NCBI GenBank assembly: GCA_031082285.1
Contig: JAVHLK010000006.1
Coordinates: 37,483 to 101,482, forward strand
Length of the DNA: 64,000 bases
From: Desulfomonilaceae bacterium
Lineage (GTDB): Bacteria > Desulfobacterota > Desulfomonilia > Desulfomonilales > Desulfomonilaceae
Direction of reading: 5' to 3'
Below are positions 44,154 through 53,794 of this stretch, in pieces. The translations under genes were made by a program, and so were the position numbers. Numbering within the stretch: the stretch's first letter is position 1; each line of letters opens with the position of its first letter. The notes under the pieces were generated by a model. That model saw only the letters and a list, made by a program, of their open reading frames with translations, searched no databases and was not told where the DNA came from.

Positions 44154-45566
44154 TTAATCGTCAAAAGGCCGCGCCATCTTGTGCGGTTGGACGTGCGTAT
44201 CGAATTCCTCCGAAGTCAGGTACCCCAGAGACATGCAGGCCTCCTTCAATGTCGTGCCGTTCTTGTGAGCGGTCTTCGCAACTTCCGCGGCCCTGTCGTA
44301 TCCTATGATTGGATTGAGCGCGGTGACAAGCATGAGGGATTGATTGAGCAAGAAGTCTATTCGCTCTCTGTTCGCCTCCAACCCCTTGATTGTGTATGTG
44401 GTGAATGATTCGCATGTGTCGGTAAGCAACCCGATCGACTGGATCAGATTGAAAATCATCATGGGCTTGTACACGTTGAGTTCGAAGTTTCCTTGTGAAC
44501 CGGCTATGGAGATCGCCGCATCATACCCCATGACTTGCACGGCCACCATGGTCATTGCCTCACATTGGGTCGGATTGACCTTTCCCGGCATAATGGATGA
44601 GCCGGGTTCGTTGGCGGGCAGGACGAGTTCGCCGATACCGCACCGGGGACCGCAGCTCAACCACCTAATGTCGTTAGCGATCTTCATCAGGGAACACGCG
44701 AGGGTCTTCACCGCGGCGCCGGCCATCACGACCGCGTCGTGCGCGGCCAGAACGGCAAACTTGTTCGAGGCTGAAACAAAGGCCAGTCCGGTCATGCGAC
44801 TGATGTGCCCGGCCGCCCTGTCCCCGAATTCGGGATGTGCATTCAATCCCGTTCCCACAGCGGTCCCTCCAATGGCCAACTGGTACAATCCGGGCAAGAC
44901 GGATTCCAGATATGACAGATCCGCTTCCAATTGCGCGACATACCCGGAGAACTCCTGCCCCAGAGTCAGAGGAACGGCGTCTTGAAGGTGCGTCCGGCCG
45001 ATCTTCACGATGTCTTTGAATTCGTGCGCCTTTTCCCCCAAGGCATCCCGCATGCGCTCGACCGCGGGAATCAGTTTCCCGGTTATCTTTACCGCTGCGG
45101 CAACATACATGGCCGTGGGAAAGGTGTCATTGGACGACTGGGACATGTTCACGTGATCGTTGGGATGGATGGGATCTTTGGTGCCCATGACGCCGCCGGC
45201 CATCTCAATTGCTCGATTGGCGATGACTTCATTGACATTCATGTTGGTTTGCGTGCCGCTGCCCGTCTGCCATACCCGCAGAGGAAAGTTGTCGGCAAGT
45301 TCGCCCCGGATAACGTCGTCGGCCGCCCTCACGATGAGGTCGGCCTTGTCCGGCGGCAGCTTCCCGAGCTCTTTGTTGGTCAACGCCGCGGCCTTTTTCA
45401 GAATCCCCATTGCTTGAATGACCTCTTCCGGAATCCTGTCTTGACCTATACTGAAGTGCTTGAGGGATCGTTGCGTCTGAGCGCCCCAGTAGCGATCGGA
45501 CGGCACCCCGATCGGTCCCATGCTGTCGGATTCCATTCTCACGTTACCTTCGCTCTTTCCGGTCAT
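44154..45566 (-). CDS. fumC: Class II fumarate hydratase
   Basis: A 470-residue protein, normal for the oxygen-stable, iron-free fumarase. Family motifs: [13 protein letters not shown] near the N-terminus, [30 protein letters not shown] (active-site His and Ser-Asn-Asp), [14 protein letters not shown] and the fumarase/aspartase signature [14 protein letters not shown]. It interconverts fumarate and malate in the citric acid cycle or a fumarate-respiring/propionate pathway. ATG at 45566 has a GGAGGGGCTCC site. A minus-strand TTGACA at 45687-45692 marks a likely promoter. Tetrameric, cytoplasmic. Confidence 0.96.
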   Translation of the reverse strand: MTGKSEGNVRMESDSMGPIGVPSDRYWGAQTQRSLKHFSIGQDRIPEEVIQAMGILKKAAALTNKELGKLPPDKADLIVRAADDVIRGELADNFPLRVWQTGSGTQTNMNVNEVIANRAIEMAGGVMGTKDPIHPNDHVNMSQSSNDTFPTAMYVAAAVKITGKLIPAVERMRDALGEKAHEFKDIVKIGRTHLQDAVPLTLGQEFSGYVAQLEADLSYLESVLPGLYQLAIGGTAVGTGLNAHPEFGDRAAGHISRMTGLAFVSASNKFAVLAAHDAVVMAGAAVKTLACSLMKIANDIRWLSCGPRCGIGELVLPANEPGSSIMPGKVNPTQCEAMTMVAVQVMGYDAAISIAGSQGNFELNVYKPMMIFNLIQSIGLLTDTCESFTTYTIKGLEANRERIDFLLNQSLMLVTALNPIIGYDRAAEVAKTAHKNGTTLKEACMSLGYLTSEEFDTHVQPHKMARPFDD

Positions 45567-45896
45567 GGAGCCCCTCCGTCATCCGCTGAGTGAGATTATC
45601 GGGCCGGCGCGGCTTCCGCGGACCGTTGACGGTCACGGTAAGCGCTTGGCTGTTGCGCAAGGATAGTGGATCACGAGCACGGGCTTTGTCAACCGTGTCA
45701 TTCACTGCGTAACGGTCGGGGGCCAAAGGCTCGGATCGACCGAGACGACTCGATGCAACGACCGTTTGATCATGCGGATTGATGACTATCCTATGGAGGA
45801 AAACTCCGCGCATTCGGTTTTCGGACCGTACGGGAACACGGTGCGGAGAGGATGAAACGAATGTTTCCGGGCACCTACCATGAGAAAGGCAAGGCA
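45567..45896. other. Divergent promoter region between fumC and the flavin oxidoreductase
   Basis: No gene. It contains the likely fumC -35 element (TTGACA at 45687-45692 on the minus strand) and a small CTCGG-N5-CCGAG hairpin around 45731-45745. An ATG at 45852 in frame with the next gene has GGAGAGG too close to it. Confidence 0.4.
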
Positions 45897-47021
45897 ATGA
45901 CAAAGATCTCACATGAAGACGGCTTACTCGATCCATTCGATCTGCATGGGCTCTCGCTGAAAAACAGGGTCGTCATGTCTCCGCTTACACGGGGACGGGC
46001 GGGAAAAGAGCGTTTGCCGAATTCACTGATGGCAGAATACTATGCGCAGAGGGCGTCCGCGGGACTGATAGTAACGGAAGCCACGGCAATCTCGGATCAG
46101 GCCCTCGGCTGGCTCAACTCGCCGGGAATTTACTCGGACGAACAGACCAAAGGCTGGAAGCGGGTCGTTGACGCGGTTCACGAAGCCGGAGCCCCGATAT
46201 TCTTGCAGCTTTGGCACTGCGGCCGCGCATCCCACAGCTCGTTCCACCGGAACAGGGAGCTTCCCGTAGCTCCCTCAGCATTGAGGCTCAACGGCGATTA
46301 CATCCTTACTCCGGAAGGAAAACGGCCGTACGAGACTCCCCGAGCGTTGGACACGGACGAAGTACCCTCGATCGTGGAAGATTACCGCCTCGCGGCCGCG
46401 CGGGCACGTGACGCGGGTTTTGACGGGGTGGAAATCCACGCGGCCAACGGCTACCTCATCGATCAGTTCCTCCAATCCAAGACCAACACGCGGGCGGACC
46501 GCTACGGAGGCAGTGTAGAGAACCGGTACCGCTTCCTGGACGAGATCGTGAGGGCGCTTGTCACCGTGTGGCCGTCGCGGCGGGTGGGCGTGCACCTGTC
46601 CCCCAACGGCACGTTCAATGACATGGGATCGCCGGATTATCGGGAGACTTTTTTGTTTGCCGCGAAGGAGCTACGGACATACGATCTCGCATATCTTCAC
46701 GTCGTGGACGGCCTTGCATTCGGGTTTCATGAACTGGGTCCCGCGATGACTCTGTCCGATTTCCGGGAAGCCTTCGGAGGCCATCTTATGGGCAACTGCG
46801 GTTATACTCAAGAGACCGCGGACGCGGCCGTCAGGAGCGGCCGAGCCGACTTGATCTCATTCGGCAGGCCGTACCTCAGCAATCCGGACCTCGTGGAACG
46901 CTTTGCCAACTCGTGGCCGCTGAATCCGCCGGCAGACACGAAAGTCTGGTACTCCTTCGACAAGGTGGGGTACACCGATTTCCCAAGGTATGAGGAAATG
47001 GCCGAACGGGCGGCACGGTAG
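45897..47021 (+). CDS. Old Yellow Enzyme-type NADH:flavin oxidoreductase
   Basis: A 374-residue FMN TIM-barrel. The N-terminal segment LLDPFDLHGLSLKNRVVMSPLTRGRAG and the active-site loop LQLWHCGRASHSSFHRN (Cys/His region) are family marks, then GVEIHAANGYLIDQFLQ with the catalytic His-Ala-Ala-Asn, NTRADRYGGSVENRYRF and LISFGRPYLSNPDLVER. It belongs to the short alkene-reductase branch, without the extra Fe-S domain of 2,4-dienoyl-CoA reductases. It reduces activated C=C bonds using NAD(P)H; the natural substrate is unknown. Start at ATG 45897 fits the family N-terminus. Confidence 0.92.
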   Translation: MTKISHEDGLLDPFDLHGLSLKNRVVMSPLTRGRAGKERLPNSLMAEYYAQRASAGLIVTEATAISDQALGWLNSPGIYSDEQTKGWKRVVDAVHEAGAPIFLQLWHCGRASHSSFHRNRELPVAPSALRLNGDYILTPEGKRPYETPRALDTDEVPSIVEDYRLAAARARDAGFDGVEIHAANGYLIDQFLQSKTNTRADRYGGSVENRYRFLDEIVRALVTVWPSRRVGVHLSPNGTFNDMGSPDYRETFLFAAKELRTYDLAYLHVVDGLAFGFHELGPAMTLSDFREAFGGHLMGNCGYTQETADAAVRSGRADLISFGRPYLSNPDLVERFANSWPLNPPADTKVWYSFDKVGYTDFPRYEEMAERAAR

Positions 47022-47602
47022 TTCCCTGACGAGCGCTTGCCTCGTGTGCCGCCGGTTCGCTGTGAATGATGATGCGGTGAAGCGCGGGGGGTGCCGAAAA
47101 CCTGTGGAGTGCCGGTCCCCCTGAACCCTGCCGCACCATAATTGAATGGTCGCGAAATGAACATACGCGCAATATGTTGTGCCTTCGATGCGGTATGTTG
47201 CCTCGACATCCGACCCGCTCTCGGAAACGCCGAATCGGCACGCTATTTATGATGTGTAATTACAAGATGTTCCATGGCTCGGACAAGAGCGGGAATCGGG
47301 AGGCACTCATCTTGCATCTCCCGTTCGGGGCCGAAGAAGAGCAGCCGGCGGGAACCCGTACCGCCCGAAGTATCCGGATTCTCTTGTTCGCGGGATCGGT
47401 CACGTACATCGTGATCCGAAGACCCGGCACATGACGGCGTTCATTGGGTTGCGTCCTTCTGCGCGCTGAGACCGCTTCGTGGTTTCACTCCGGGAAACGA
47501 TGCCGATGAGGATGGTATTCCCGCGGGTGCAGCCCGATTCGATCTCCGGCACTGGATAGTACGTCACCGAATGTGTCCGAAAGAGCACTCAGGGAGGTTA
47601 TC
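47022..47602. other. Gene-free stretch
   Basis: An 86-codon frame (47174-47434) has no start signal or recognisable sequence. There is a GGGAG/CTCCC hairpin at about 47299-47323. The GGGAGG ribosome binding site of the next gene is at its right end. Confidence 0.4.
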
Positions 47603-49018
47603 GTGGTCGGCATAAAATCGTACGGTGTGTATTTGCCATATTACCGGTTGAATAGACCGGATATTTCCAAGGCCTGGGGAGGATTCCAGGTACCCGGGGA
47701 GAAAACCGTCGCCAATTTCGATGAGGATACCCTGACCATGGCCGTGGAGGCTTGCAGGGACTGTCTGAACGGATTCGATCGGAACGCCGTTGATGCCGTG
47801 TTCCTGTCGTCAACTACGTACCCGTATGCCGAAAAGCAGTCTTCTTCCCTTGTTGCCGCGGTGCTCGATCTGAATCGGACGGCCCGAACCATTGACGTTG
47901 CAGGAACGTTGCGCTCGGGAACCAACGCGGTCAGGCTCGCGTTGAACGCGGTCAAGAGCAAGGATGCGAGCAACGTATTGATTGCCGCGTCGGACTTGCG
48001 GCTGGGTTTGCCGAGTGGAGGCAAGGAACTGGAGTTCGGTGACGGGGCGGCGTCATTGCTCATATCGGACACGGACGTCGTGGCGTCGATCGATGACGTC
48101 TACTCGGTCAACAACGAGATGTATGACGTGTATAGACTTGCAGGAGAGAGATTCGTCCGCTCGTGGGAGGATCGCTTCGTGCGGGAAGCGGGGTACGGGA
48201 CCGTGGTTCCCCGGGCCGTCTCGGAGGCCCTGGAGGCTTTCGGCAGAAAACCTGAGGACTTCGCGGCCGCGGTCATCTATGCCCCCAACCCGGGTTACCT
48301 TGGCGGGGTGGCTAAGAAGTGCGGATTCGATCCCAAGAAACAGGCAATCGATCCTCTTTGGGGAATGACCGGCAACCTCGGATCATCCCATGCCATGGTA
48401 CTGCTGGCCGGCGCCTTGGAGCAATCCAAGCCGGGTGACAGGATTCTCTGGGTCGCCTACGGAGACGGCTGCGATGTCGTCTCGCTCACGGTGACCGACG
48501 AGATCGAAAAGATCGCCGGGAAGCGGAGCGTGCAGCGTATGCTGGAATCCAAGTCCGTGACTACCTATCAGAAGTACCTTCGGTGGCGCGAACTCATTGC
48601 GGTTGAGCCGCCGATGCGCCCGAGGACGGAACCGGCTTCGGCGCCTGCGCTCTACAGGGATCGCAAGTGCGGGTTGGCTCTGTACGGGTCCAAGTGTACG
48701 AAATGCGGAACCGTTCAATACCCTGTTCAGAGGATATGTATGGAATGTCGGTCTAAGGACGAGTTTGAATACTATGCCTTTGCCGATAAGAAGGGCAAGA
48801 TTGTGACTTTTTCCCACGACAATCTTGCCGTATCGCCCGATCCGCCGACCACGCTTGCCGCGGTCGATTTTGAAGAGGGCGGACGGATCATGATGGACGT
48901 CACCGATCGAAATCCATCGGATATCAAAGTCGGAATGCCTCTGGAAATGACCTTCAGGAAGTTCCGTCAGACGGAAGGCGTGCAGGTCTACTGGTGGAAG
49001 TCTCGCCCCATCAGGTGA
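47603..49018 (+). CDS. HMG-CoA-synthase-like domain fused to a DUF35 OB-fold/zinc-ribbon domain
   Basis: A 471-residue protein; GTG at 47603 with an excellent AGGGAGGTTATC site. Residues 1-340 have a thiolase/HMG-CoA-synthase fold (VGIKSYGVYLPYYRLNRPDI, ELEFGDGAASLLISDTDVV). The catalytic Cys position reads IDVAGTLRSGTNAV and the FHxPN His position reads YAPNPGYLGG, so both catalytic residues are missing. Residues 345-471 are a DUF35 domain: zinc ribbon CTKCGTVQYPVQRICMEC and an OB fold. A thiolase is encoded 57 bases downstream. The pair resembles the archaeal thiolase/HMGS/DUF35 complex and the BbsAB thiolase, where DUF35 helps present CoA substrates. This subunit is likely structural or substrate-channelling. 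Confidence 0.85.
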   Translation: MVGIKSYGVYLPYYRLNRPDISKAWGGFQVPGEKTVANFDEDTLTMAVEACRDCLNGFDRNAVDAVFLSSTTYPYAEKQSSSLVAAVLDLNRTARTIDVAGTLRSGTNAVRLALNAVKSKDASNVLIAASDLRLGLPSGGKELEFGDGAASLLISDTDVVASIDDVYSVNNEMYDVYRLAGERFVRSWEDRFVREAGYGTVVPRAVSEALEAFGRKPEDFAAAVIYAPNPGYLGGVAKKCGFDPKKQAIDPLWGMTGNLGSSHAMVLLAGALEQSKPGDRILWVAYGDGCDVVSLTVTDEIEKIAGKRSVQRMLESKSVTTYQKYLRWRELIAVEPPMRPRTEPASAPALYRDRKCGLALYGSKCTKCGTVQYPVQRICMECRSKDEFEYYAFADKKGKIVTFSHDNLAVSPDPPTTLAAVDFEEGGRIMMDVTDRNPSDIKVGMPLEMTFRKFRQTEGVQVYWWKSRPIR

Positions 49019-49075
49019 CCGGAATACCAGTCAATCGGAGTGCAGCAGCGACAGATTCTTGGAGGTTGAGCCGAT

Positions 49076-50275
49076 ATGGAAAGCATCAAGGACAAAGTAG
49101 CAATCGTAGGCATGGGGTGTACGAAGTTCGGGGAAAACTGGGATAAGAGTTTCGATGACATGGTGGTGGACGCGGTGTACGAGGCGTACGAAGACGCCGG
49201 CATCGACTCGGATGACGTTCAGGCCGTATGGATCGGGTCGTACTGGTCCAACCTTCCCGCTCCCAGTCAGCCGTTGGCCACGACCCTGAAGCTCGATTAC
49301 AAGCCCATAACTCGTCTTGAGAACATGTGCGCAACGGCATCCGACGCCTTCAGAAACGCGGCTTACGCGGTCGCGTCCGGGGCATGCGACATCGCGCTGG
49401 CCATCGGAGCTGAGAAGCTCAAGGACTCGGGTTACAGCGGTCTCCCGACCGACGACATTGCCATGGGACTCGTCTCGACTGCTCCGAACACATTCAGAAG
49501 TCGTAACTTCACAGCTCCAGGGCACTTTGCCATGATGGCGACCAGCTATTTCAATCGCTACGGGCTTGACCCGGACGAAGGCCGAACCATGTTGGCAAAG
49601 ATCATGGCCAAGAACCATCGCAACGGTACCATGTCCCCAAAGGCGCACTTCCGACGAGAGATCACCGTGGAGCAGGTGCTCAAGGCCCCCATGATCGCGT
49701 GGCCCCTGGGACTGCTCGACTGCTGCGGCGTGAGCGACGGAGCGGCCGCGGCCGTTTTGGTGAGAAAGGACATGGCAAAGAATTTCAGGCCCGATCCCGT
49801 ATACATCAAGGCTCTCCAGATAGCGGTCGGACCGTCTGCCGGGTACATGAATCCCAAAAACGATTGGACATCCGTTGAGGAAACCTTCCGGGCAGGTCAA
49901 GCCGCGTACGCGGAGGCCGGGGTGACGAATCCTCGCGAGGAGATCACCATGGCCGAGGTGCACGATTGCTTCTCCATAACCGAAGCCATCATTTACGAGG
50001 ATCTCCTTTTTTCGCAACGGGGCCGATGCAAGGAAGACATCGATGCAGGGACGTTCGAGATCGACGGCTCGCTCCCGGTGAACATGGATGGAGGCTTGAA
50101 GTGCTTCGGTCACCCCATTGGAGCCACGGGGCTTCGTATGATTTACGAACTGTACAAGCAGATCCAAGGCAAGGCGGGCCCTCGCCAGTTGAAAAACCCC
50201 GGCTTGGGGTTGGCTCATAACCTCGGAGGCACTCCCGGGGGAGCCACCATAGCGGTTTCCATTGTCGGCCCCTAA
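49076..50275 (+). CDS. Thiolase (SCP2/acetyl-CoA acetyltransferase-like)
   Basis: A 399-residue protein; ATG at 49076 with TTGGAGGTTGAGCC. The thiolase nucleophile Cys is in RLENMCATASDAF (near residue 86), and the C-terminal catalytic regions are EVHDCFSITEAIIYEDL and LKCFGHPIGATGLRMIYEL, with closing LGLAHNLGGTPGGATIAV. It belongs to the SCP2-like branch that commonly works with DUF35 proteins. It likely cleaves or condenses a beta-oxoacyl-CoA in a degradative or acetoacetyl-CoA pathway. It partners with the HMGS-like/DUF35 protein upstream. Confidence 0.92.
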   Translation: MESIKDKVAIVGMGCTKFGENWDKSFDDMVVDAVYEAYEDAGIDSDDVQAVWIGSYWSNLPAPSQPLATTLKLDYKPITRLENMCATASDAFRNAAYAVASGACDIALAIGAEKLKDSGYSGLPTDDIAMGLVSTAPNTFRSRNFTAPGHFAMMATSYFNRYGLDPDEGRTMLAKIMAKNHRNGTMSPKAHFRREITVEQVLKAPMIAWPLGLLDCCGVSDGAAAAVLVRKDMAKNFRPDPVYIKALQIAVGPSAGYMNPKNDWTSVEETFRAGQAAYAEAGVTNPREEITMAEVHDCFSITEAIIYEDLLFSQRGRCKEDIDAGTFEIDGSLPVNMDGGLKCFGHPIGATGLRMIYELYKQIQGKAGPRQLKNPGLGLAHNLGGTPGGATIAVSIVGP

Positions 50276-50514
50276 TGGCTCGTGCTGAAGTCGGGTCACC
50301 TGTTCGTCGCACTCAGATTGCGTTCCCTGGTTCTGTGCGCGATTTCACTCCACGCAATGCCTGCATCGAGGTTGTCATTGCGAGGGCTATGCCCATAAAC
50401 CGACATCTTGTCAGTGGGTTAGCCGATCCGCGGTTGGGAGTTGAAAAAAGGAGTTGCAAAACACGAAGAAAACACACATAATTTTTCAATTCTGACGGGG
50501 TTTGGTCCACATTG

Positions 50515-51219
50515 ATGAGACACGCAATTAAGAGAGTCGGGTCGATGCAATTGTTTGGCATGTTACTAGGCAGAATCTCCGGACTTTTCAAAGGTCGACG
50601 GACCCTTCCGGAGAATCGAATCAGACGGCAATTATTTGTGCTGCTCCTCCTGGTGGGGTGCTTCCTGCTTCCGTCGTGCACCGGTTCCGAAAGAGGAAAG
50701 ACCGGAGGGATCCTGTCCCCGCCCAAGAACATCCAACACACGCTTGTGCCTGCAGGGGTGAAGCTGACCTGGGAAGAGATTCCTGGAGCCTTGCAGTACA
50801 CGGTGTTCTGGGGCACCGAACGACAGGAATACAGATACTTGCTCCATACCGCACAGAATTCCGCCGTAATCACGGGGCTACAACCGGGGAATCTCTACGC
50901 GTTCGCGGTGACGACCTGGAGTCCGGTGGGTGAGAGCGAATACTCGGCCGAGTCCGTCGTTGTGTACGACAACGAACCTCGGAGAGCAGTCGCGCACCTG
51001 GCAACCGGTCAATCGCTGCTGCGTCGGGGATTCTTCGAGGACGCGCTTGCGTATCTGAGTGCTTCCATATGGCTGGACCCGGCCGGCACCGAGGCGTACC
51101 GGATGCGTGCGCTGGTGAACGAGAAGATGAACAGACCGGAGTATGCTCGCAGGGACTATGCCATGGCGGAAAAACTCTTCAACGGCAAACCCTTATCCCT
51201 GAGGCGGCCGGTTCCTTGA
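50515..51219 (+). CDS. Lipoprotein with fibronectin type III and TPR-like domains
   Basis: About 234 residues. An unusually long basic N-terminal region precedes a lipoprotein signal (QLFVLLLLVGCFLLPSC, lipobox Cys). The next part is one FN3 domain (about 70-150: GVKLTWEEIPGALQYTVFWG, ITGLQPGNLYAFAVTTWS, ESEYSAESVVV). The last 75 residues look like TPR helices (AVAHLATGQSLLRRGFFEDA, YLSASIWLDPAGTEAY). It is probably anchored in the outer membrane and binds other proteins or glycans. The start (ATG 50515) is uncertain. Confidence 0.7.
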   Translation: MRHAIKRVGSMQLFGMLLGRISGLFKGRRTLPENRIRRQLFVLLLLVGCFLLPSCTGSERGKTGGILSPPKNIQHTLVPAGVKLTWEEIPGALQYTVFWGTERQEYRYLLHTAQNSAVITGLQPGNLYAFAVTTWSPVGESEYSAESVVVYDNEPRRAVAHLATGQSLLRRGFFEDALAYLSASIWLDPAGTEAYRMRALVNEKMNRPEYARRDYAMAEKLFNGKPLSLRRPVP

Positions 51220-51411
51220 AGAGATAACGAACGCGCGGACAGGGTCAGGCATTGAACTCCGATATCCTTCCGTTTTTAGTGCCGCTTTGCACAGCCCCGC
51301 ACATGACTTTTCATCGCTCTCATGGTAAGCAACGGCTCGCATAATCGTAATCTAATTCAAGAGGCAAGACCTGCCTTCTAAGAGATGACCCGCTGGTCAA
51401 GGAGGTGCCGT

Positions 51412-52251
51412 ATGAGAAAGGTTTTCGTACTTCCCGGATCCGTTCTGCTCGTCTTTCTGCTTATGCAGGCTTGCGCCGTTGCGGGCGACGCAGAGATCGT
51501 CACTGCGATTGTCGAATCTCGCGAAGCCGTCAAGCCCCTCCCTAACCCTTCGAGCATCGATTCCGACCTCACCGAGGAGAGGGCGTATGCGATTCAGGGA
51601 CGGCTCGTCGACGCCATGGGCCGGAAGGGCAAGTCAATCGGCGGTTACAAGGCCGGCCTGACGTCGGCGAATACTCAGCAACGGTTCAAGGCCAAGAGCG
51701 CACTCCTCGCCCCGATGTTCAAGCACGGGAAGCTCGAACCGGGTGCGGCAGTCGATCGAAAAGACTTCGTGAGGCTCTTTCTCGAAACGGAGATTGGCTT
51801 CTCCCCCAGGGAGACGATAGCCGGACCGGTTGAGGACGTGGAATCGTTGAAAAAGCTTATCGGGAAGATCTATCCGGTGATCGAACTGCCCGACATCCGA
51901 TTTGCCGACCCCAAGAACCTGACGGTACCCGACATCGTGGCCGACGCGGTTGGTTCGTCCAAGTACCTCGTCGGGACGGGCGTTCCAATGGGCGATGTGG
52001 ATGTGAACAACCTCAAGGTGACGCTTGCGATGGACGGCGAGACGGTCAACCAAGGCATGGGGAGCGATGCATTGGGAGATCAGTGGAAAGCGCTCCTGTG
52101 GCTCGTGAACGGAGTCGTCAAACAGGGCTGGACCGTCTCACCGGACCAAATACTCATCACGGGCGCTTTGGGCAACATGATCCCCGGCCGGCCGGGCGTG
52201 TACGAAGCCGTGTGGGACGACCTCGGCACGATCGCCTTCACGATCCGTTAG
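51412..52251 (+). CDS. Exported 2-keto-4-pentenoate hydratase / FAH-superfamily-like protein
   Basis: A 279-residue protein; ATG at 51412 with AAGGAGGTGCCGT. The first 24 residues (MRKVFVLPGSVLLVFLLMQA and ending CAVAG) form a signal or lipoprotein-like leader. The rest has the MhpD-like hydratase pattern: GYKAGLTSANTQQRFKAKSA, FLETEIGFSPRETI (metal-binding Glu pair), VIELPDIRFADPKN, VNQGMGSDALGDQWKALLWL and LITGALGNMIPGRPGVYEA. Enzymes of this family act in the cytoplasm on meta-cleavage products, so an exported member is unusual. It might be a lipoprotein of altered function. Confidence 0.75.
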   Translation: MRKVFVLPGSVLLVFLLMQACAVAGDAEIVTAIVESREAVKPLPNPSSIDSDLTEERAYAIQGRLVDAMGRKGKSIGGYKAGLTSANTQQRFKAKSALLAPMFKHGKLEPGAAVDRKDFVRLFLETEIGFSPRETIAGPVEDVESLKKLIGKIYPVIELPDIRFADPKNLTVPDIVADAVGSSKYLVGTGVPMGDVDVNNLKVTLAMDGETVNQGMGSDALGDQWKALLWLVNGVVKQGWTVSPDQILITGALGNMIPGRPGVYEAVWDDLGTIAFTIR

Positions 52252-52406
52252 GGTGAGGCCAAGGCCCGTCGCCGAGCAGAGGTAATCACGGGAGAAACCC
52301 ATGTGACCCGATCGAAGGCGGCGGAGGCCCGTTGCTCCAGGTGAGGCGAGCCTCATTGCTCACCGTCATTGTGTCGCCCGAGTAGTATGCAAAGGGGTCT
52401 CGCATC

Positions 52407-53582
52407 TTGCTTATTTGGATTGTTTGGACCGGAGTCGTATTCTCCTTGCTTGTGTTGGCGGCACTGATCCACCTGAACTTCATGCTGATCAGGACCCTCC
52501 GAAACGAGAAACGTTTGGAAGACTTTGCCGCGCCGGCCCTCCCGGACCTGCCTCCGTTGGTAAGTATCGTGGTGCCTGCGAAAGACGAAGCCGCGACCGT
52601 GGAGGGCACGGTCCGATCGATACTCGAGTCGGAATACGACCGCATGGAACTGATCCTGGTGAACGACAGAAGCCGCGACGACACCGCGGTGACCATGGAG
52701 AGCCTGGCTCGGGACGACCCGAGAGTATCGGTCGTCACCGTTCATGAGTTGCCCGAAGGGTGGACCGGCAAGACCCACGCGTTGTATCGAGGCGCTCGGC
52801 AAGCATCGGGAGACTTGTTGCTCTTCACCGACGCGGACACCGTACTCCACCGTGAGACCATAGCCAAGGCCGTGCGGTTCTTTTCCGGAAATGACGCAGA
52901 CATGTTGAGCCTCCTGCCGCAGTTTACCGAGCGGCGGTTCAGCGAAAATGCGGTGTACCCCCATCTTGCCCTGGGCTTCTCATCCATGTACCCGTTGACG
53001 CAAGTGAACGACCCACGAGACAAGGCCGCCCTTGCATCGGGATGCTTCATCATGATTCGACGTCAGGCGTACGAAGGAGTCGGAACCTGGGAAAGGTTTC
53101 GTGAGGAGATAACCGAGGATGTCGCGCTTGCCAAAGCCGTAAAGGCTTCGGGATTCAGGCTCTCCGTGATGCGCGGAGGCGATCTCGTACGGACCAAGCC
53201 GTTTGACGGCTTGGCGGATGTGTGCCTGTTCTGGAAACGGACATTCTACGGCGGGCTTGAAAGGAGCATTCCAAAGATCCTGCGCTTGACGGCAAACTAC
53301 GTGGTGCTCACCATTCTGTTCGGCTTTCTTGGCCTCTCAACCGTGCTGATGATTTCCGGCGACACCGACGGAGCCAGCATCGCTCTTTTCGTTCTTTCGA
53401 CCCTGGGAACGGCGGGTGTTGTCGTACCCTACGGATATATTGTAAGACAAGAACAGGGCGGTTGGTGGTACGGACTTACCGCACCTTTGGGCATGGCGAT
53501 CAGCGCCTGGGTTGCATGGTCCGCGCTTCTCGCGGTGGTTTCGGGCCGAGGCATACATTGGCGAGGATCCGTGTACAAATGA
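52407..53582 (+). CDS. Membrane glycosyltransferase family 2
   Basis: A 391-residue protein. A TTG start at 52407 behind AAAGGGG is preferred since it supplies the N-terminal membrane anchor (WIVWTGVVFSLLVLAALIHL). The GT2 domain follows: VSIVVPAKDEAATVEGTV, ILVNDRSRDDTAVTME, LLLFTDADTVLHRETI (DxD) and EEITEDVALAKAVKASG, with a (F/W)KR segment, FWKRTFYGG. Two or three helices close the C-terminus (LTILFGFLGLSTVLMISG and on). It resembles HpnB-like and CrtQ-like lipid-modifying transferases. Acceptor unknown. Confidence 0.87.
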   Translation: MLIWIVWTGVVFSLLVLAALIHLNFMLIRTLRNEKRLEDFAAPALPDLPPLVSIVVPAKDEAATVEGTVRSILESEYDRMELILVNDRSRDDTAVTMESLARDDPRVSVVTVHELPEGWTGKTHALYRGARQASGDLLLFTDADTVLHRETIAKAVRFFSGNDADMLSLLPQFTERRFSENAVYPHLALGFSSMYPLTQVNDPRDKAALASGCFIMIRRQAYEGVGTWERFREEITEDVALAKAVKASGFRLSVMRGGDLVRTKPFDGLADVCLFWKRTFYGGLERSIPKILRLTANYVVLTILFGFLGLSTVLMISGDTDGASIALFVLSTLGTAGVVVPYGYIVRQEQGGWWYGLTAPLGMAISAWVAWSALLAVVSGRGIHWRGSVYK

Positions 53583-53794
53583 GACCGAGTTCTCCCATGG
53601 GCCTTGTAATCCCGATTCTTCACGGACTTCGGCTTGCGCCGGCTGGTCTCAGGGCGGAGAAATCGCGCCGTGTTTCGAGGAACCGGCCTTCAACAGGGAA
53701 ACGCAAACGGGAGAAAAGCATTGACCCTACTGAGGTTTTGCTGGTATCATTCGGACTCGCTTAGACAAGTCCCCGGGCGAAAGGAGACGATTCC

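Noticed and set aside
47174..47434. 86-codon plus-strand frame
   Set aside because: No ribosome binding site or recognisable sequence.
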